The notes: generated by a model from the letters alone, not told the origin. Positions 8,047 to 17,028 are shown, numbered from the stretch's first letter. The stretch: 64,000 nt of DNA from Nocardia yamanashiensis NBRC 100130 (GCF_001613325.1 NZ_BDCD01000025.1:1-64000); one strand, 5' to 3'. Translations and numbers: made by a program.

Positions 8047-9261
8047 TCACACCCAGATGCCCTTACCGACGGTCACCACGCCGCCATTGCTCACCGCGAA
8101 ACGATCCCGGTCCCGGTCCAGGTCGACGCCGATGATCTCGCCCTCCGACACCACCACGTTCTTGTCCAGAATCGCGTGCCGCACCACCGCGCCGCGCCCG
8201 ATCCGCACCCCGGGCATGAGCACGCTGCCCTCCACGGTCGCGCCGTCCTCGACCATCACATTGGAGAAGAGCACCGAATTGCGGACGGTGGCCGCCGACA
8301 GGATGGACCCCGCGCCCACGATCGATTCCTGCGCCAGCCCGCCGCGCCCGAACTTGGCGGGCGGCAGGTTCTCGGCCGCACCGCGAATCGGCCAGTGCTT
8401 GTTGTACAGATCGAACACCGGATCCACCGAGACCAGATCCATATGCGCCTCGTAGAAGGCGTCCAGGGTGCCGACATCGCGCCAGTAGCCGCGGCTGCGG
8501 TCGGTCGCGCCCGGCACCTCGTTCTCGGCGAAGTCGTAGACCGAGGCCGCGCCCGAACGGACCAGGCCCGGAATGATGTCGCCGCCCATATCGTGATCGG
8601 AATCGTTGTCGTCGGCGTCCGCGCGAATGGCGTCCACCAGCACCTTGGTGGTGAAGACGTAATTGCCCATGGAGGCGAAGGTGGAGTTCGGATCGTCCGG
8701 GGTGCCGGGCGGATGCGCGGGCTTCTCCAGGAAATTCACGATCCGGCCGGACTCGTCGGAATCGATGCAGCCGAACGCGCTCGCGGTGCTTCGCGGCACC
8801 CGGATGCCCGCCACCGTCACCCCCGCCCCGGATTCGATGTGCGCCCGGACCATCTGCTCCGGATCCATCCGGTACACGTGATCCGCGCCGAACACCACGA
8901 TGTATTCGGGATCCTCGTCGTAGATCAGGTTCAGCGATTGCATGATGGCGTCCGCGCTGCCGGTGTACCAGCGCGGGCCCAGCCGCTGCTGCGCCGGCAC
9001 CGGGGTGATGTACTCGCCACCGAAACCCGACAGCCGCCAGGTCTGCGAGATGTGCCGGTCCAGCGAATGCGATTTGTACTGGGTGAGAACGCAGATCCGC
9101 AGATAGCCGGCATTGACGAGGTTGGACAGCACGAAGTCGATGAGCCGGTAGGCGCCCCCGAACGGAACGGCCGGCTTGGCGCGATCCTTGGTGAGGGGAA
9201 ACAGTCGCTTCCCCTCGCCACCGGCGAGCACGATCCCGAGTACGTGCGGCTGGCTCCTCAC
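8047..9261 (-). CDS. glgC: Glucose-1-phosphate adenylyltransferase GlgC
   Basis: A 404-residue nucleotidyltransferase making ADP-glucose from glucose 1-phosphate and ATP. The N-terminal motif LAGGEGKRLFPLTKDRAKPA, the YTGSADAI segment, GADHVYRMD and the C-terminal left-handed beta-helix (repeats around GAGSILSAATVRNSV) are all present. The GTG at 9261 gives an N-terminus (RSQPHVLGIVLAGGEGKR) that aligns with mycobacterial GlgC; the frame extends further upstream, but that would overlap the divergent glgM gene. ADP-glucose made here is the donor used by GlgM. Confidence 0.95.
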   Translation of the reverse strand: MRSQPHVLGIVLAGGEGKRLFPLTKDRAKPAVPFGGAYRLIDFVLSNLVNAGYLRICVLTQYKSHSLDRHISQTWRLSGFGGEYITPVPAQQRLGPRWYTGSADAIMQSLNLIYDEDPEYIVVFGADHVYRMDPEQMVRAHIESGAGVTVAGIRVPRSTASAFGCIDSDESGRIVNFLEKPAHPPGTPDDPNSTFASMGNYVFTTKVLVDAIRADADDNDSDHDMGGDIIPGLVRSGAASVYDFAENEVPGATDRSRGYWRDVGTLDAFYEAHMDLVSVDPVFDLYNKHWPIRGAAENLPPAKFGRGGLAQESIVGAGSILSAATVRNSVLFSNVMVEDGATVEGSVLMPGVRIGRGAVVRHAILDKNVVVSEGEIIGVDLDRDRDRFAVSNGGVVTVGKGIWV

Positions 9262-9366
9262 ACCCGCCAAACTACCGGTACTAATCGAACCTGGAATGGC
9301 CAGCACGTTCCGTGTCGATAGCGCCGGCGATTGGTGACCATGGGTGGGAGCGATTAGTTTGGACCG

Positions 9367-10566
9367 GTGAGTTCCGGCTCGGACGGCGGCCGCGATCTGC
9401 GCGTCGCCATGATGACTCGTGAATACCCGCCCGAGGTGTACGGCGGGGCGGGCGTGCACGTCACCGAATTGGTGCCGCGACTACGCGAACTGTGCGACGT
9501 GACCGTGCACTGCATGGGCGTCGAGCGCGCCGATGCCGTGGTGCACCAACCCGATCCGATGCTCTACGCCGCCAATTCGGTGCTGCAGATGATGTCCGCG
9601 CAATTGCGCATGGCCGATGCCGCCGCCGGGATGGACGTGGTGCACTCGCACACCTGGTACACCGGACTGGCCGGGCACCTGGCCGCCACCCTGTACGGAA
9701 TTCCGCACGTGCTCACCGCGCATTCGCTGGAACCGCGCCGGCCCTGGAAGGCCGAGCAGCTCGGCGGCGGCTACCGGCTCTCCTCCTGGTCCGAGCACAA
9801 TGCCATGGTCTCCGCCGACGCGGTGATCGCGGTCAGCGCGGGCATGCGGGCCGATGTGCTGGCCGCCTACCCCGATATCGATCCGGCGCGAGTGCACGTG
9901 GTGCACAACGGAATCGACGCGCGGGTCTGGCATCCGGGCGGGCCCGCGCTCGAAAGCCGGGACATCCTCACCGAACTCGGCGTGCATCAGGAGCGGCCCA
10001 TCGCGGCCTTCGTCGGGCGCATCACCCGGCAGAAGGGCGTCGGGCATCTGCTGGCGGCGGCCCGGCACCTGGATCCGGACATTCAGCTGGTGCTGTGCGC
10101 CGGAGCCGCCGACACCCCGGCCATGGAAGCCGAAGTGGCGGCGGCGGTTCGCGAACTGAGCGCCATCCGCGACGGCGTGCACTGGGTGAAGCAGATGCTG
10201 CCGACCGAACTGGTGCGGCAGGTGCTGGCGGCGGCCACCGTGTTCATCTGCCCGTCGGTGTACGAACCGCTGGGCATCGTGAACCTGGAGGCGATGGCGT
10301 GCGGGACCGCGGTGGTGGCCTCGGATGTGGGCGGCATTCCGGAGGTCGTGCTCGAAGGCGTGACCGGGCGGCTGGTGCATTACGACGAGTCCGCGCCCGG
10401 GGCTTTCGAGCGCGGGCTGGCGCACGCGGTCAATCAGGTCGCCGGCGATCCGGTCGCGGCCGCGGCCATGGGCGTCGCGGGCCGGGCGCGGGCGATCGGC
10501 GAGTTCGACTGGGCGCAGGTCGCGGCGCGCACGGCGGTCATCTACGACCTGGTGCGAAAGAGCTAG
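9367..10566 (+). CDS. glgM: GT4 glycosyltransferase, alpha-maltose-1-phosphate synthase / glycogen synthase
   Basis: A 399-residue GT-B glycosyltransferase of family GT4. The N-terminal loop MMTREYPPEVYGGAGVHV contains the GG acceptor-phosphate motif. The C-terminal half has FVGRITRQKGVGHLL and the E-x7-E motif region YEPLGIVNLEAMACGTAVV. In mycobacteria the homologue (Rv1212c, first called GlgA) uses ADP-glucose and glucose 1-phosphate to make maltose 1-phosphate, feeding GlgE for alpha-glucan. It is divergent from glgC with a 105-bp shared promoter region, so supply and use of ADP-glucose are probably co-regulated. Confidence 0.9.
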   Translation: MSSGSDGGRDLRVAMMTREYPPEVYGGAGVHVTELVPRLRELCDVTVHCMGVERADAVVHQPDPMLYAANSVLQMMSAQLRMADAAAGMDVVHSHTWYTGLAGHLAATLYGIPHVLTAHSLEPRRPWKAEQLGGGYRLSSWSEHNAMVSADAVIAVSAGMRADVLAAYPDIDPARVHVVHNGIDARVWHPGGPALESRDILTELGVHQERPIAAFVGRITRQKGVGHLLAAARHLDPDIQLVLCAGAADTPAMEAEVAAAVRELSAIRDGVHWVKQMLPTELVRQVLAAATVFICPSVYEPLGIVNLEAMACGTAVVASDVGGIPEVVLEGVTGRLVHYDESAPGAFERGLAHAVNQVAGDPVAAAAMGVAGRARAIGEFDWAQVAARTAVIYDLVRKS

Positions 10567-11051
10567 TCCGCGAACACGTACCGCATGAACACATCCGCGC
10601 GGTCGTAGTGGAACGGCGGCAGTTCGGTGGGCGGGACGTGCACGAAGCCGAACGATTCGTAGAGGTGCACCGCGTCCTGCAGCGCGCTGTTGCTGGCCAG
10701 GAAGACTTCGGTGGCGCCCATGCGCCGGGCCAGGCCGAGCGCGGTCTCCAGCAGCCGGCGGCCCACGCCCCGGCCCTGAACCCGTGGCGTCACCGCCATT
10801 TTCGACAGTTCGAACACGCCCGGCCGGTCCGCGACCAGCGCCACGCAGCCGACGATATCCGCGCCGTCGCGCGCCACCAGCACCTGCCCGCCGTCGGTCA
10901 CGATGCGCTGCGGGTCGTCGAGCGTCACCAGATCGGCCGGTTCGACCTCGAAGATCTTGGTGATCCACTCCAGATTGAGTTCCTTGAAGGCCGCGGCGTC
11001 GGCGAGGGTGGCCATCGGCTCGATCACGAGGGCGTCGGTCTGCTGAGTCAC
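10563..11051 (-). CDS. GNAT-family N-acetyltransferase
   Basis: A 162-residue acetyltransferase with the acetyl-CoA loop QGRGVGRRLLETAL and the C-terminal GATEVFLASNSALQDAVHLYESFGF typical of GNAT enzymes. The chosen GTG start at 11051 places the gene just upstream of, and divergent from, the LysR gene (69 bp between starts). A second in-frame start (MATLADAA) lies 12 codons in. The substrate is unknown. The 3' end overlaps the glgM stop by four bases on the opposite strand. Confidence 0.82.
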   Translation of the reverse strand: MTQQTDALVIEPMATLADAAAFKELNLEWITKIFEVEPADLVTLDDPQRIVTDGGQVLVARDGADIVGCVALVADRPGVFELSKMAVTPRVQGRGVGRRLLETALGLARRMGATEVFLASNSALQDAVHLYESFGFVHVPPTELPPFHYDRADVFMRYVFAD

Positions 11052-11120
11052 CAGCACAGCATGCCCAGCCTCGAACCATAACGTCCAATACTTGATAGCT
11101 GCGATTGATACGCTCAGCTT

Positions 11121-12038
11121 ATGGTTGATGGGGTCGAGCTGCGCCACCTGCGGTATTTCCTGGCGGTCGCCGACGAACTGCACTTCGGGCGGGCCGCCGC
11201 GCGCCTGCACATCGCCCAGCCCGCGCTCACCCAGCAGATCCAGCGACTGGAAAACCTGCTCGGGGCCAAGCTCTTCGACCGCACCTCGCGAACCGTCGCG
11301 CTCACCCCGGCCGGACAGGTGCTGTGCGAACGCGCCCGGCCGCTGCTCGGGCACGCCGCGCGCGACCTGGCCGAGGTCGCGCGCATCGGGCAGGGCAGTC
11401 AGGGCACGCTTTACCTGGGGTTCGTGCCGTCGGTGCTGCCGCTCGAACCGTTGCGCGGGGTGCGCGCCTTCCGGGAACGGTTCCCGCTGGTGGAAGTCGA
11501 TCTGGTGGAGGGTTATACGAGCCATCTGATGGAGAAGCTGGCCACCGGAGCGCTCGACACCGCCATCGTCCGCGATCCGGATCCGCTGCCGGGCATCAGC
11601 ACCGAACCGCTCATGACCGAACCGTTCGTGGCCATCGTGCCCAGCGATCATGCGCTCGCCGGGCGGGACACCATCACGGGGGCGGAACTCGCCGACAGCC
11701 CGATGGTGTTCTTTCCGCGCGCGGCGGGTTCCCTGGCCCACGACAAGAACCTGTCGCCGATGCTGGAATCCGGCCGCCGGCCGCACATCGTGCAGGAGGC
11801 CACCAACTGGACGATCATCCTGTACCTGGTGGCGGCGGGGCTGGGCATCACCATCGCGCCGCGCAGCGCCACCTTCACGGCGCCGGCTTCGGTGCGGATC
11901 ATCCCGCTCGCCGGCACCTCGGCGGTCACCACCATCTACACGGCGCACCGGACCGACGAGAACCGCGCGCTGGTGCGGAATCTCCTCGCGCTGCTGCCCA
12001 ATCGCGGGGTCAGCGCCGCCGATAGCTCGACACCGTGA
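11121..12038 (+). CDS. LysR-type transcriptional regulator
   Basis: A 305-residue LysR regulator. The N-terminal winged helix-turn-helix (ELRHLRYFLAVADELHFGRAAARLHIAQPALTQQI) is canonical and is followed by a linker and a periplasmic-binding-type effector domain. It is divergent from the GNAT gene, its most likely target, since LysR regulators usually act on the divergent neighbour. The 3' end overlaps the following minus-strand methyltransferase by 29 bases. The effector is unknown. Confidence 0.88.
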   Translation: MVDGVELRHLRYFLAVADELHFGRAAARLHIAQPALTQQIQRLENLLGAKLFDRTSRTVALTPAGQVLCERARPLLGHAARDLAEVARIGQGSQGTLYLGFVPSVLPLEPLRGVRAFRERFPLVEVDLVEGYTSHLMEKLATGALDTAIVRDPDPLPGISTEPLMTEPFVAIVPSDHALAGRDTITGAELADSPMVFFPRAAGSLAHDKNLSPMLESGRRPHIVQEATNWTIILYLVAAGLGITIAPRSATFTAPASVRIIPLAGTSAVTTIYTAHRTDENRALVRNLLALLPNRGVSAADSSTP

Positions 12039-12978
12039 CCGCGGCGGTGACGGGGAGCGGATCCGGCAGCGCCGCAATGCGCTCCGACCGATCCGCTGCG
12101 GCGTGAAAAGCCGAGGGACCCATCCCGGCCACCGCCGCGATATCGGCGTGCGTGAGCGGCATCGGATATTCGACCTCGGTGCGGTCCAGCAATTCGAAAC
12201 GGCCGCCCAATGATTCGGTGAGCCGCTCCTGTTTCGCCGAATCCACCCGGACCATTTCCAGCGGTCCCACGAGTTCGCTCAGATGCCGCGCCGTCGGGGT
12301 CACGACAATGAATCGGCCGTCGCCGGTGAGCACCCGGGCCACCTCGTCCGCATTGCGCGGTGCGAACACCGACAGCACCAGGCCCATCGCCCCGTCCCGC
12401 ACCGGCAGTCCGCGCCACGCGTCGGCGAGCACCGCGCCCGCGCGGCCGTGTGCTCGCGCGCTCCGCTTCACCGCGGGCTTGGACACGTCCAAGGCGATGC
12501 CGCGCGCTCCCGGCAGCGCGTCGAGCACCGCGGCCAGGTAGTAACCGGTCCCGGCCCCGATCTCCAGCACCCCCGTGCCGTGCGATCGAGGCTCGTCCGC
12601 GGCGAGCAGCAGACCGGCCAGGCGGCCGGCGGAGAAGGCGGTGGCCGTGGCGCCCGGACCACCGGGACGATGGCCGCGCCGAGCCGCCCGCGCGAGCGCC
12701 GTCGCGATCGGTTCGAAATGGCCCGCCGCCTGGAATCGGGCCCGCGCGTCCAGCATGTCCGGGGTATCGCCGGTCATCTTGGTGGACGCACCGGTGAGCA
12801 GGCTGACATAGCCCTGCCGGGCGATATCGAAGGTATGACCATGCGGGCAGCGCAGGGTGTGCGGTTCGGCCGCGAGCGGCCCGCCGCACTCCGGGCAAGC
12901 CAGCAGATCGGCGCAGGCGCTGAGGCGATCCGCGGGGGATGCCTCGGCCGTGCCGATCGAGAAGGGTCCGGGGTTCAC
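12010..12978 (-). CDS. rlmA: 23S rRNA (guanine-N1)-methyltransferase, RlmA/TlrB type
   Basis: A 322-residue SAM methyltransferase with an N-terminal zinc module (LACPECGG and RCPHGHTFD, Cys/His ligands) followed by QGYVSLL and a Rossmann domain with VLEIGAGTGYYLAAVL. This is the RlmA(I)/RlmA(II) arrangement, which methylates G745/G748 of 23S rRNA; the TlrB type gives tylosin resistance. Which site is used cannot be told. The frame is open to 13044, but a hairpin (13023-13042) sits there, so GTG 12978 is preferred. ATG 13044 remains possible. Confidence 0.78.
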   Translation of the reverse strand: MNPGPFSIGTAEASPADRLSACADLLACPECGGPLAAEPHTLRCPHGHTFDIARQGYVSLLTGASTKMTGDTPDMLDARARFQAAGHFEPIATALARAARRGHRPGGPGATATAFSAGRLAGLLLAADEPRSHGTGVLEIGAGTGYYLAAVLDALPGARGIALDVSKPAVKRSARAHGRAGAVLADAWRGLPVRDGAMGLVLSVFAPRNADEVARVLTGDGRFIVVTPTARHLSELVGPLEMVRVDSAKQERLTESLGGRFELLDRTEVEYPMPLTHADIAAVAGMGPSAFHAAADRSERIAALPDPLPVTAAVTVSSYRRR

Positions 12979-13022
12979 CGGACGCGGGCGGTCGGAGCGA
13001 AACTCCCCGGTGTCACGGCGAA

Positions 13023-13042
13023 GCCCCCGGGCATCCGGGGGC
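13023..13042 (-). terminator. Hairpin downstream of the DUF3117 gene
   Basis: A perfect 8-bp GC stem GCCCCCGG/CCGGGGGC (13023-13030 with 13035-13042) and a four-base loop, 78 bp after the stop of the minus-strand DUF3117 gene. The T-tract is weak (TTC). It also overlaps the most upstream possible start of the methyltransferase frame. Confidence 0.45.
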
Positions 13043-13119
13043 ATTCACCGTGGCCTCGGGCGTCCGACGGCGTGGAGGCTGCGACTCCACGGCGAGTCCC
13101 GAGAGTTGGATTGTCCGTA

Positions 13120-13287
13120 CTAACCGGTGACATTCTTGAGTTCGTCACCGAGCGCTGCGGCCTCGTCCGGAGTCAGCTCGACGACCAGACGCCCGCCACC
13201 CTCGAGTGGAACCCGCATGACGATTCCACGCCCTTCCTTGGTTGCCTCGAGGGGACCGTCCCCGGTGCGGGGCTTCATGGCCGCCAT
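13120..13287 (-). CDS. DUF3117 small conserved protein (Rv1211-like)
   Basis: A 55-residue protein from ATG 13287, translated by hand: it begins MAAMKPRTGDGPLEATKEGR and contains VMRVPLEGGGRLVVELTP before ending LKNVTG. It matches the short actinobacterial DUF3117 family (Rv1211), found next to tagA in mycobacteria as here. A GGAGGGAGCAGAGG ribosome site precedes the start. The function is unknown. Its conservation among mycobacteria and relatives suggests a housekeeping role. Confidence 0.88.
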   Translation of the reverse strand: MAAMKPRTGDGPLEATKEGRGIVMRVPLEGGGRLVVELTPDEAAALGDELKNVTG

Positions 13288-13357
13288 CCTCTGCTCCCTC
13301 CAGATCTGCGCGGTCTACTGCGCACTTTCATGGAACTCCAGTTGTCACCAACCAGGC

Positions 13358-13380
13358 AGCCCGCCGGCATGTGGCGGGCT
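13358..13380 (-). terminator. Hairpin downstream of tagA
   Basis: An 8-bp perfect stem AGCCCGCC/GGCGGGCT (13358-13365 with 13373-13380), loop 7. It lies between the tagA stop and the DUF3117 start, both on the minus strand. There is no clear T-run, so this is a moderate terminator call. Confidence 0.45.
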
Positions 13381-13452
13381 ACACCCTGACCATTCTTCCC
13401 TATCGCGGATCGGGGCGGGTACCTGAGTTCCAAAAACCGACCGTTGTGGCGT

Positions 13453-14028
13453 TCAGCGTGTCTCCACATTCACCCAGCAATCGGCGATGTGGTCGTCTAC
13501 CATGCCCGTCGCTTGCATGAGTGCGTACGCAGTCGTGGGTCCCACGAATTTGAATCCGCGCCGCTTGAGTTCTTTTGCGAGAGCGGTGGATTCGGCTGTG
13601 ACGGCGGGCACATCGGACAGGGTGCGGGGGCGTTTGCGGGGGCTCGGGGCGAAGGACCAGAGCAGCCGGTCGAGGCTCTCGCCGAGATCCCGGGCGACAC
13701 GCGCATTATGGACGCTCGCCTCGATCTTGGCGCGATTGCGAACTATGCCCGGATCCGTCATGAGCCGTTCCACATCGGCCGGGCCGAAGGCGGCCACCTG
13801 CTCGATCGCGAAGCCGGCGAAGGCCGCGCGGAAGGCTTCCCGTTTGCGCAGGATGGTGATCCAGGCCAGACCCGATTGGAACGCTTCCAGGCAGATCCGC
13901 TCGAACAGGGCGTCGTCGCCGTGCACCGCCCGGCCCCATTCCCCGTCGTGATAGTCGCGATAGAGCTGCGAGCCCTCCGACCATCCGCAGCGGATCAGGC
14001 CGTCGGCGGCGAGTTCGGTGGTGCTCAT
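13453..14028 (-). CDS. tag: DNA-3-methyladenine glycosylase I
   Basis: A 191-residue base-excision repair enzyme that removes 3-methyladenine from DNA. The Tag family zinc ligands are visible: a Cys near residue 14 (IRCGWSE), His in DYHDGEWG, and His and Cys in DDHIADCW near the C-terminus. The middle has the helix-hairpin-helix region with ICLEAFQSGLAWITILRKREAFR. The start ATG overlaps the stop of the upstream DivIVA-like gene by four bases (ATGA), so the pair is co-translated, as with Rv1209-tagA. Confidence 0.93.
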   Translation of the reverse strand: MSTTELAADGLIRCGWSEGSQLYRDYHDGEWGRAVHGDDALFERICLEAFQSGLAWITILRKREAFRAAFAGFAIEQVAAFGPADVERLMTDPGIVRNRAKIEASVHNARVARDLGESLDRLLWSFAPSPRKRPRTLSDVPAVTAESTALAKELKRRGFKFVGPTTAYALMQATGMVDDHIADCWVNVETR

Positions 14029-14576
14029 CGCGCGCCGGTCTCCCCGTTCCGTTCGCCCGCCGGGCCTTCGCCCGGCGCGGCGGTCTCGTCCGCGGCGGCG
14101 TCGGTGGCGACGGTTCCGGAAACGGCTTCGGGCGTGTCGGGGGTCGCGGGCTCGCCGGGCAGCACCTGCGGCAGCGGCGTGGCGCCGGGCACCCGCCGCG
14201 GCGCGGGCGTACCGGCCCCGTCCGGGCCGGCGGAATTCGCCTTGGTGAGGTTCGCGGCCGCCAGCGGGCGTTCCGGCGCGGTGGCGGCCACATAGGCCCG
14301 CGCATCGGCCAGCTCGGTCTCGAGTTCGTCGATGCGCCCGGCCAGCCGCGCCAGCGCCCAGTCGACCTCGCCCGCCTTGTACCCCCGGAACACCTGCTGG
14401 AAGCGCAGCGCCCGCACATCGCTGCCGCTGATGCCCGCCACCGGCAGCACGGTGGCCGTGGTGCCCTCGGGCAGCGGGCCCAGCTCCTCCGACCGGCCGA
14501 ACAGCGCGCTCGCCAGCAGGAACAGCAGCGCGGCGACCAACCCGACGATCAGCACGTACAGCAACAGCGTGAGCAT
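14025..14576 (-). CDS. Membrane-anchored DivIVA-domain protein (Rv1209-like)
   Basis: A 183-residue protein with an N-terminal membrane helix (LLLYVLIVGLVAALLFLLASAL), a short DivIVA-like coiled-coil (FRGYKAGEVDWALARLAGRI followed by DELETELADA) and a long Pro/Ala/Thr-rich disordered tail. The DivIVA motif suggests a link to cell-pole or septum organisation, but no partner is evident. It is coupled to tag by an ATGA overlap. In mycobacteria gpgS and folP2 lie upstream; here the upstream neighbour is mrp, so this block has been rearranged. Confidence 0.78.
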   Translation of the reverse strand: MLTLLLYVLIVGLVAALLFLLASALFGRSEELGPLPEGTTATVLPVAGISGSDVRALRFQQVFRGYKAGEVDWALARLAGRIDELETELADARAYVAATAPERPLAAANLTKANSAGPDGAGTPAPRRVPGATPLPQVLPGEPATPDTPEAVSGTVATDAAADETAAPGEGPAGERNGETGAR

Positions 14577-14727
14577 GCCCTCGAGCTTAGGTGGAGTCCG
14601 TGCGCGAAGCCGCCGTCACCCCTGGCGGAATCCGGCCCTCGAATTGCGCAGCGCCCGAGCATGACTCCCGTCGCGATCGCATTCGCCCGATGAGGTTCCG
14701 GCCGGAGGGCGGGTGCCCCCATACGAA

Positions 14728-14763
14728 AGCCCGCGCCAGTTGCTCAGGCAACGGGCGCGGGCT
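14728..14763 (-). terminator. Intrinsic terminator after mrp
   Basis: Arms AGCCCGCGCC (14728-14737) and GGCGCGGGCT (14754-14763), extended by an inner GTTGC/GCAAC helix, followed on the minus strand by TTTCGT. It lies 19 bp beyond the mrp stop. Confidence 0.82.
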
Positions 14764-14781
14764 GCGTCGTTCTCGTCGGAC

Positions 14782-15918
14782 CTACAGATGGCGTGTGGTG
14801 TCGATGCTGAGCGACATGCCCGCCAGGCCGCGGCGGCGGACCGCCAGTTTGTCGGCGATGCCGAGCAGGGCCTTGCCGGAGGCGGATTCGGGGTCGCGCA
14901 GGACGATCGGGGTGCCTTCGTCGCCGGCCTCGCGCAGCGACTGCTCGATCGGGATCTGGCCCAGCAGCGGCACGTTGGCGCCGACGGCGCGGGTCAGGTT
15001 GTCCGCCACGGTCTGTCCGCCGCCGGAGCCGTAGAGCTCCATGCGGGAGCCGTCGGGCAGGTCCAGCCAGGACATGTTCTCCACCACGCCGGCGATGCGC
15101 TGGCGAGTCTGCAGCGCGATCGACCCGGCGCGCTCGGCCACCTCGGCGGCGGCCAGCTGCGGGGTGGTGACGACCAGGATCTCGGCGTTCGGGATCAGCT
15201 GGGCGAGGGAGATCGCCACGTCGCCGGTGCCGGGCGGCAGGTCCAGCAGCAGGATGTCGAGATCGCCCCAGAACACGTCGGCCAGGAACTGCTGCAGCGC
15301 GCGGTGCAGCATCGGGCCGCGCCAGACGACGGGCGTATTGCCCTGGGTGAACATGGAGATCGAGATGACCTTCACGTCGTGCGCGATGGGCGGCATGATC
15401 ATCCGCTCGACCTGGGTCGGGCGCTGATCGGTGCCGAGCATGCGGGGCACCGAATGGCCGTAGATATCGGCGTCGAGCACGCCGACCGACAGCCCCTTGG
15501 CGGCCATGGCGGCGGCGAGATTCACGGTGACGGAAGACTTTCCGACGCCGCCCTTACCGGAGGCGACCGCGTAGACGCGGGTGAGCGAGCCGGGCTGGGC
15601 GAACGGGATGACCGGTTCGGCCGCATCGCCGCGCAGCTTCTTGCGCAGTTCGGTGCGCTGCTCGTCGTTCATGACATCGAGGCCGACCGTGATGGACCCG
15701 ACCCCCGCCACGTCCGCGACGGCCTTGCTGACGCGTTCCTGGATGGCCGATTTCATCGGGCAGGCCGAAGTCGTTAGGTAGATCACGACATGGACACTGC
15801 TGTCGGCGCCGATCTCGACGCTTTTCACCATGCCCAGTTCGGTGATCGGTTTCCGGATCTCCGGGTCGTCCACCTTCGCGAGCGCGCCCCGCACATCCGA
15901 TTCCGTTACCACTGGCAT
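14782..15918 (-). CDS. mrp: Mrp/NBP35-family P-loop ATPase, iron-sulfur carrier type
   Basis: A 378-residue protein. The N-terminal MIP18/DUF59 domain (about 1-95, with TSACPMKSAIQERV) is followed by a deviant Walker A P-loop, ASGKGGVGKSSVTVNL, and the motif DADIYGHSVPRML. Mrp proteins carry and deliver Fe-S clusters as dimers. The CxxC motif usual near the C-terminal third is absent: the segment after VVENMSWLDLPDG carries no Cys pair, which I recall is also so in mycobacterial Mrp. It lies upstream of a minus-strand terminator and downstream of the transglycosylase genes. Confidence 0.9.
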   Translation of the reverse strand: MPVVTESDVRGALAKVDDPEIRKPITELGMVKSVEIGADSSVHVVIYLTTSACPMKSAIQERVSKAVADVAGVGSITVGLDVMNDEQRTELRKKLRGDAAEPVIPFAQPGSLTRVYAVASGKGGVGKSSVTVNLAAAMAAKGLSVGVLDADIYGHSVPRMLGTDQRPTQVERMIMPPIAHDVKVISISMFTQGNTPVVWRGPMLHRALQQFLADVFWGDLDILLLDLPPGTGDVAISLAQLIPNAEILVVTTPQLAAAEVAERAGSIALQTRQRIAGVVENMSWLDLPDGSRMELYGSGGGQTVADNLTRAVGANVPLLGQIPIEQSLREAGDEGTPIVLRDPESASGKALLGIADKLAVRRRGLAGMSLSIDTTRHL

Positions 15919-15961
15919 ACCGAAAGTCTAGGAGTGAGCGTGAGCAACCCCTCGGCGGGTG

Positions 15962-16852
15962 TCAGATGCGCGGCAGCGCGGCCGCCGAGGGCGCCAGGCC
16001 GGAGCCGTAGGCGGTCTCCCAGGCCATCACGTTCGCCACGTAGGCCATGGAGTTGTTGTAGCGCAGGATGGCCCGGGTCTGCTGGGCCGCGTCCCGCATA
16101 TCGAGATTGCCGGAGCACAGGTACTTGCCCGCGGTGAGGGCCGCGTCGTACAGGTTCTGCGGATCCGCGATGCCGTCGCCGTTGCCGTCGGCCGCGTAGT
16201 GCCGCCAGGTCTCCGGCAGGAACTGCATCGGGCCGATGGCCCGGTCGTATCCGCCGAGGCCGTCCAGCTCGCCGCCGTCGGTATCGTGAATCACGTTGTT
16301 GCCGTAGAGGCTTCCGTCCAGTACTGGCCCGTAGATCGGATCCAGCGGATTGCCCTCGGCGTCGGCCTTGCCGCCGAACGCGTGCGTGGATTCCACCCGC
16401 CCGATGCCGGCCAGCATGGTCCACGGCATATTGCAGGTCGGATTGTCCGCTGCCAGCAGGCGTTCCGCGTTCCGGTAGGCCTGTTCGGAGATGCCCGGCA
16501 TGCCGAGCGGTCCGGCGGGCAGTGCGGCGGGCACCCGGCCGTCGGGCTGGGCGACGGTTTTCACGACCGGCGGGGGCGGCGGCGCGAGCTGTTTGGCCTC
16601 GCGCAGCACCGGCTCCTGGGCGGCGACCTGGCCGGCCGCCTCCGGTCTGGGTAGGTGGTCGTCGGATTCGGCCGAAAGTCGTTGCTCCACATGTGCTGAG
16701 AGCTGTTCGGCGAGCGATCCGTCGGCGGCGCCGGTGACCGTGGCGAGCCCGGTCGGGATGAGTCCGGTCAATGCGATGACCGATCCGCGCCGAACTTTCG
16801 GGACCGGGGGTTTACGGTGACGTCCCACTGTGTGGTTGCCCTCCATTGCCAT
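15962..16852 (-). CDS. Secreted lytic murein transglycosylase (Rv1230c-like)
   Basis: A 296-residue exported protein with a basic N-terminus and signal segment (VIALTGLIPTGLATVTGAA), a Pro-rich linker to about residue 110, and an MltB/Slt35-like catalytic domain. The probable catalytic Glu is in LAGIGRVESTHAFGG, and an EF-hand-like loop DGNGDGIADP follows the GPMQFLPETW motif. It would cleave peptidoglycan glycan strands. The catalytic half is clearly paralogous to the next gene upstream. Two CGGTAACG boxes sit in its upstream region (16885-16915). Confidence 0.88.
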   Translation of the reverse strand: MAMEGNHTVGRHRKPPVPKVRRGSVIALTGLIPTGLATVTGAADGSLAEQLSAHVEQRLSAESDDHLPRPEAAGQVAAQEPVLREAKQLAPPPPPVVKTVAQPDGRVPAALPAGPLGMPGISEQAYRNAERLLAADNPTCNMPWTMLAGIGRVESTHAFGGKADAEGNPLDPIYGPVLDGSLYGNNVIHDTDGGELDGLGGYDRAIGPMQFLPETWRHYAADGNGDGIADPQNLYDAALTAGKYLCSGNLDMRDAAQQTRAILRYNNSMAYVANVMAWETAYGSGLAPSAAALPRI

Positions 16853-16884
16853 CGGATGAGACCGGGGTTTCGCAATGACAGCTA

Positions 16885-16915
16885 CGTTACCGCATTCGAG
16901 ACCTTCCCGTTACCG
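16885..16915 (-). promoter_or_regulatory. Two direct GTAAC boxes upstream of the transglycosylase gene
   Basis: CGTTACCG occurs twice on the plus strand (16885-16892 and 16908-16915), i.e. CGGTAACG repeated in the gene's orientation with 23-bp periodicity (about two helical turns), 33-63 bp before the start. The boxes resemble the GTAAC-type repeats bound by MtrA-family response regulators, which control cell-wall hydrolases in actinomycetes. This is inference from the motif. Confidence 0.4.
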
Positions 16916-16977
16916 ATCCGTGATTAATTCTCCGGTTTGGTTTCGAAAGCCCTGTTGAACTGCCCGAATTGCCCGAA

Positions 16978-17006
16978 AAGGCGTGAGGGACAAGCCCTCA
17001 CGCCTT
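16978..17006 (-). terminator. Intrinsic terminator of the second transglycosylase gene
   Basis: A perfect 12-bp stem AAGGCGTGAGGG/CCCTCACGCCTT (16978-16989 with 16995-17006), loop 5, followed on the minus strand by TTTTCGG, 22 bp after the stop at 17029. It separates the two transglycosylase genes transcriptionally. Confidence 0.88.
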
Positions 17007-17028
17007 CGGATCGGAGAGTTTCGCGCGG

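Noticed and set aside
6310..9321. A 1003-codon open frame on the plus strand
   Set aside because: It is antisense to the lipoprotein and glgC genes and merely reflects high GC3; the translated sequence is His/Arg-rich without domains.
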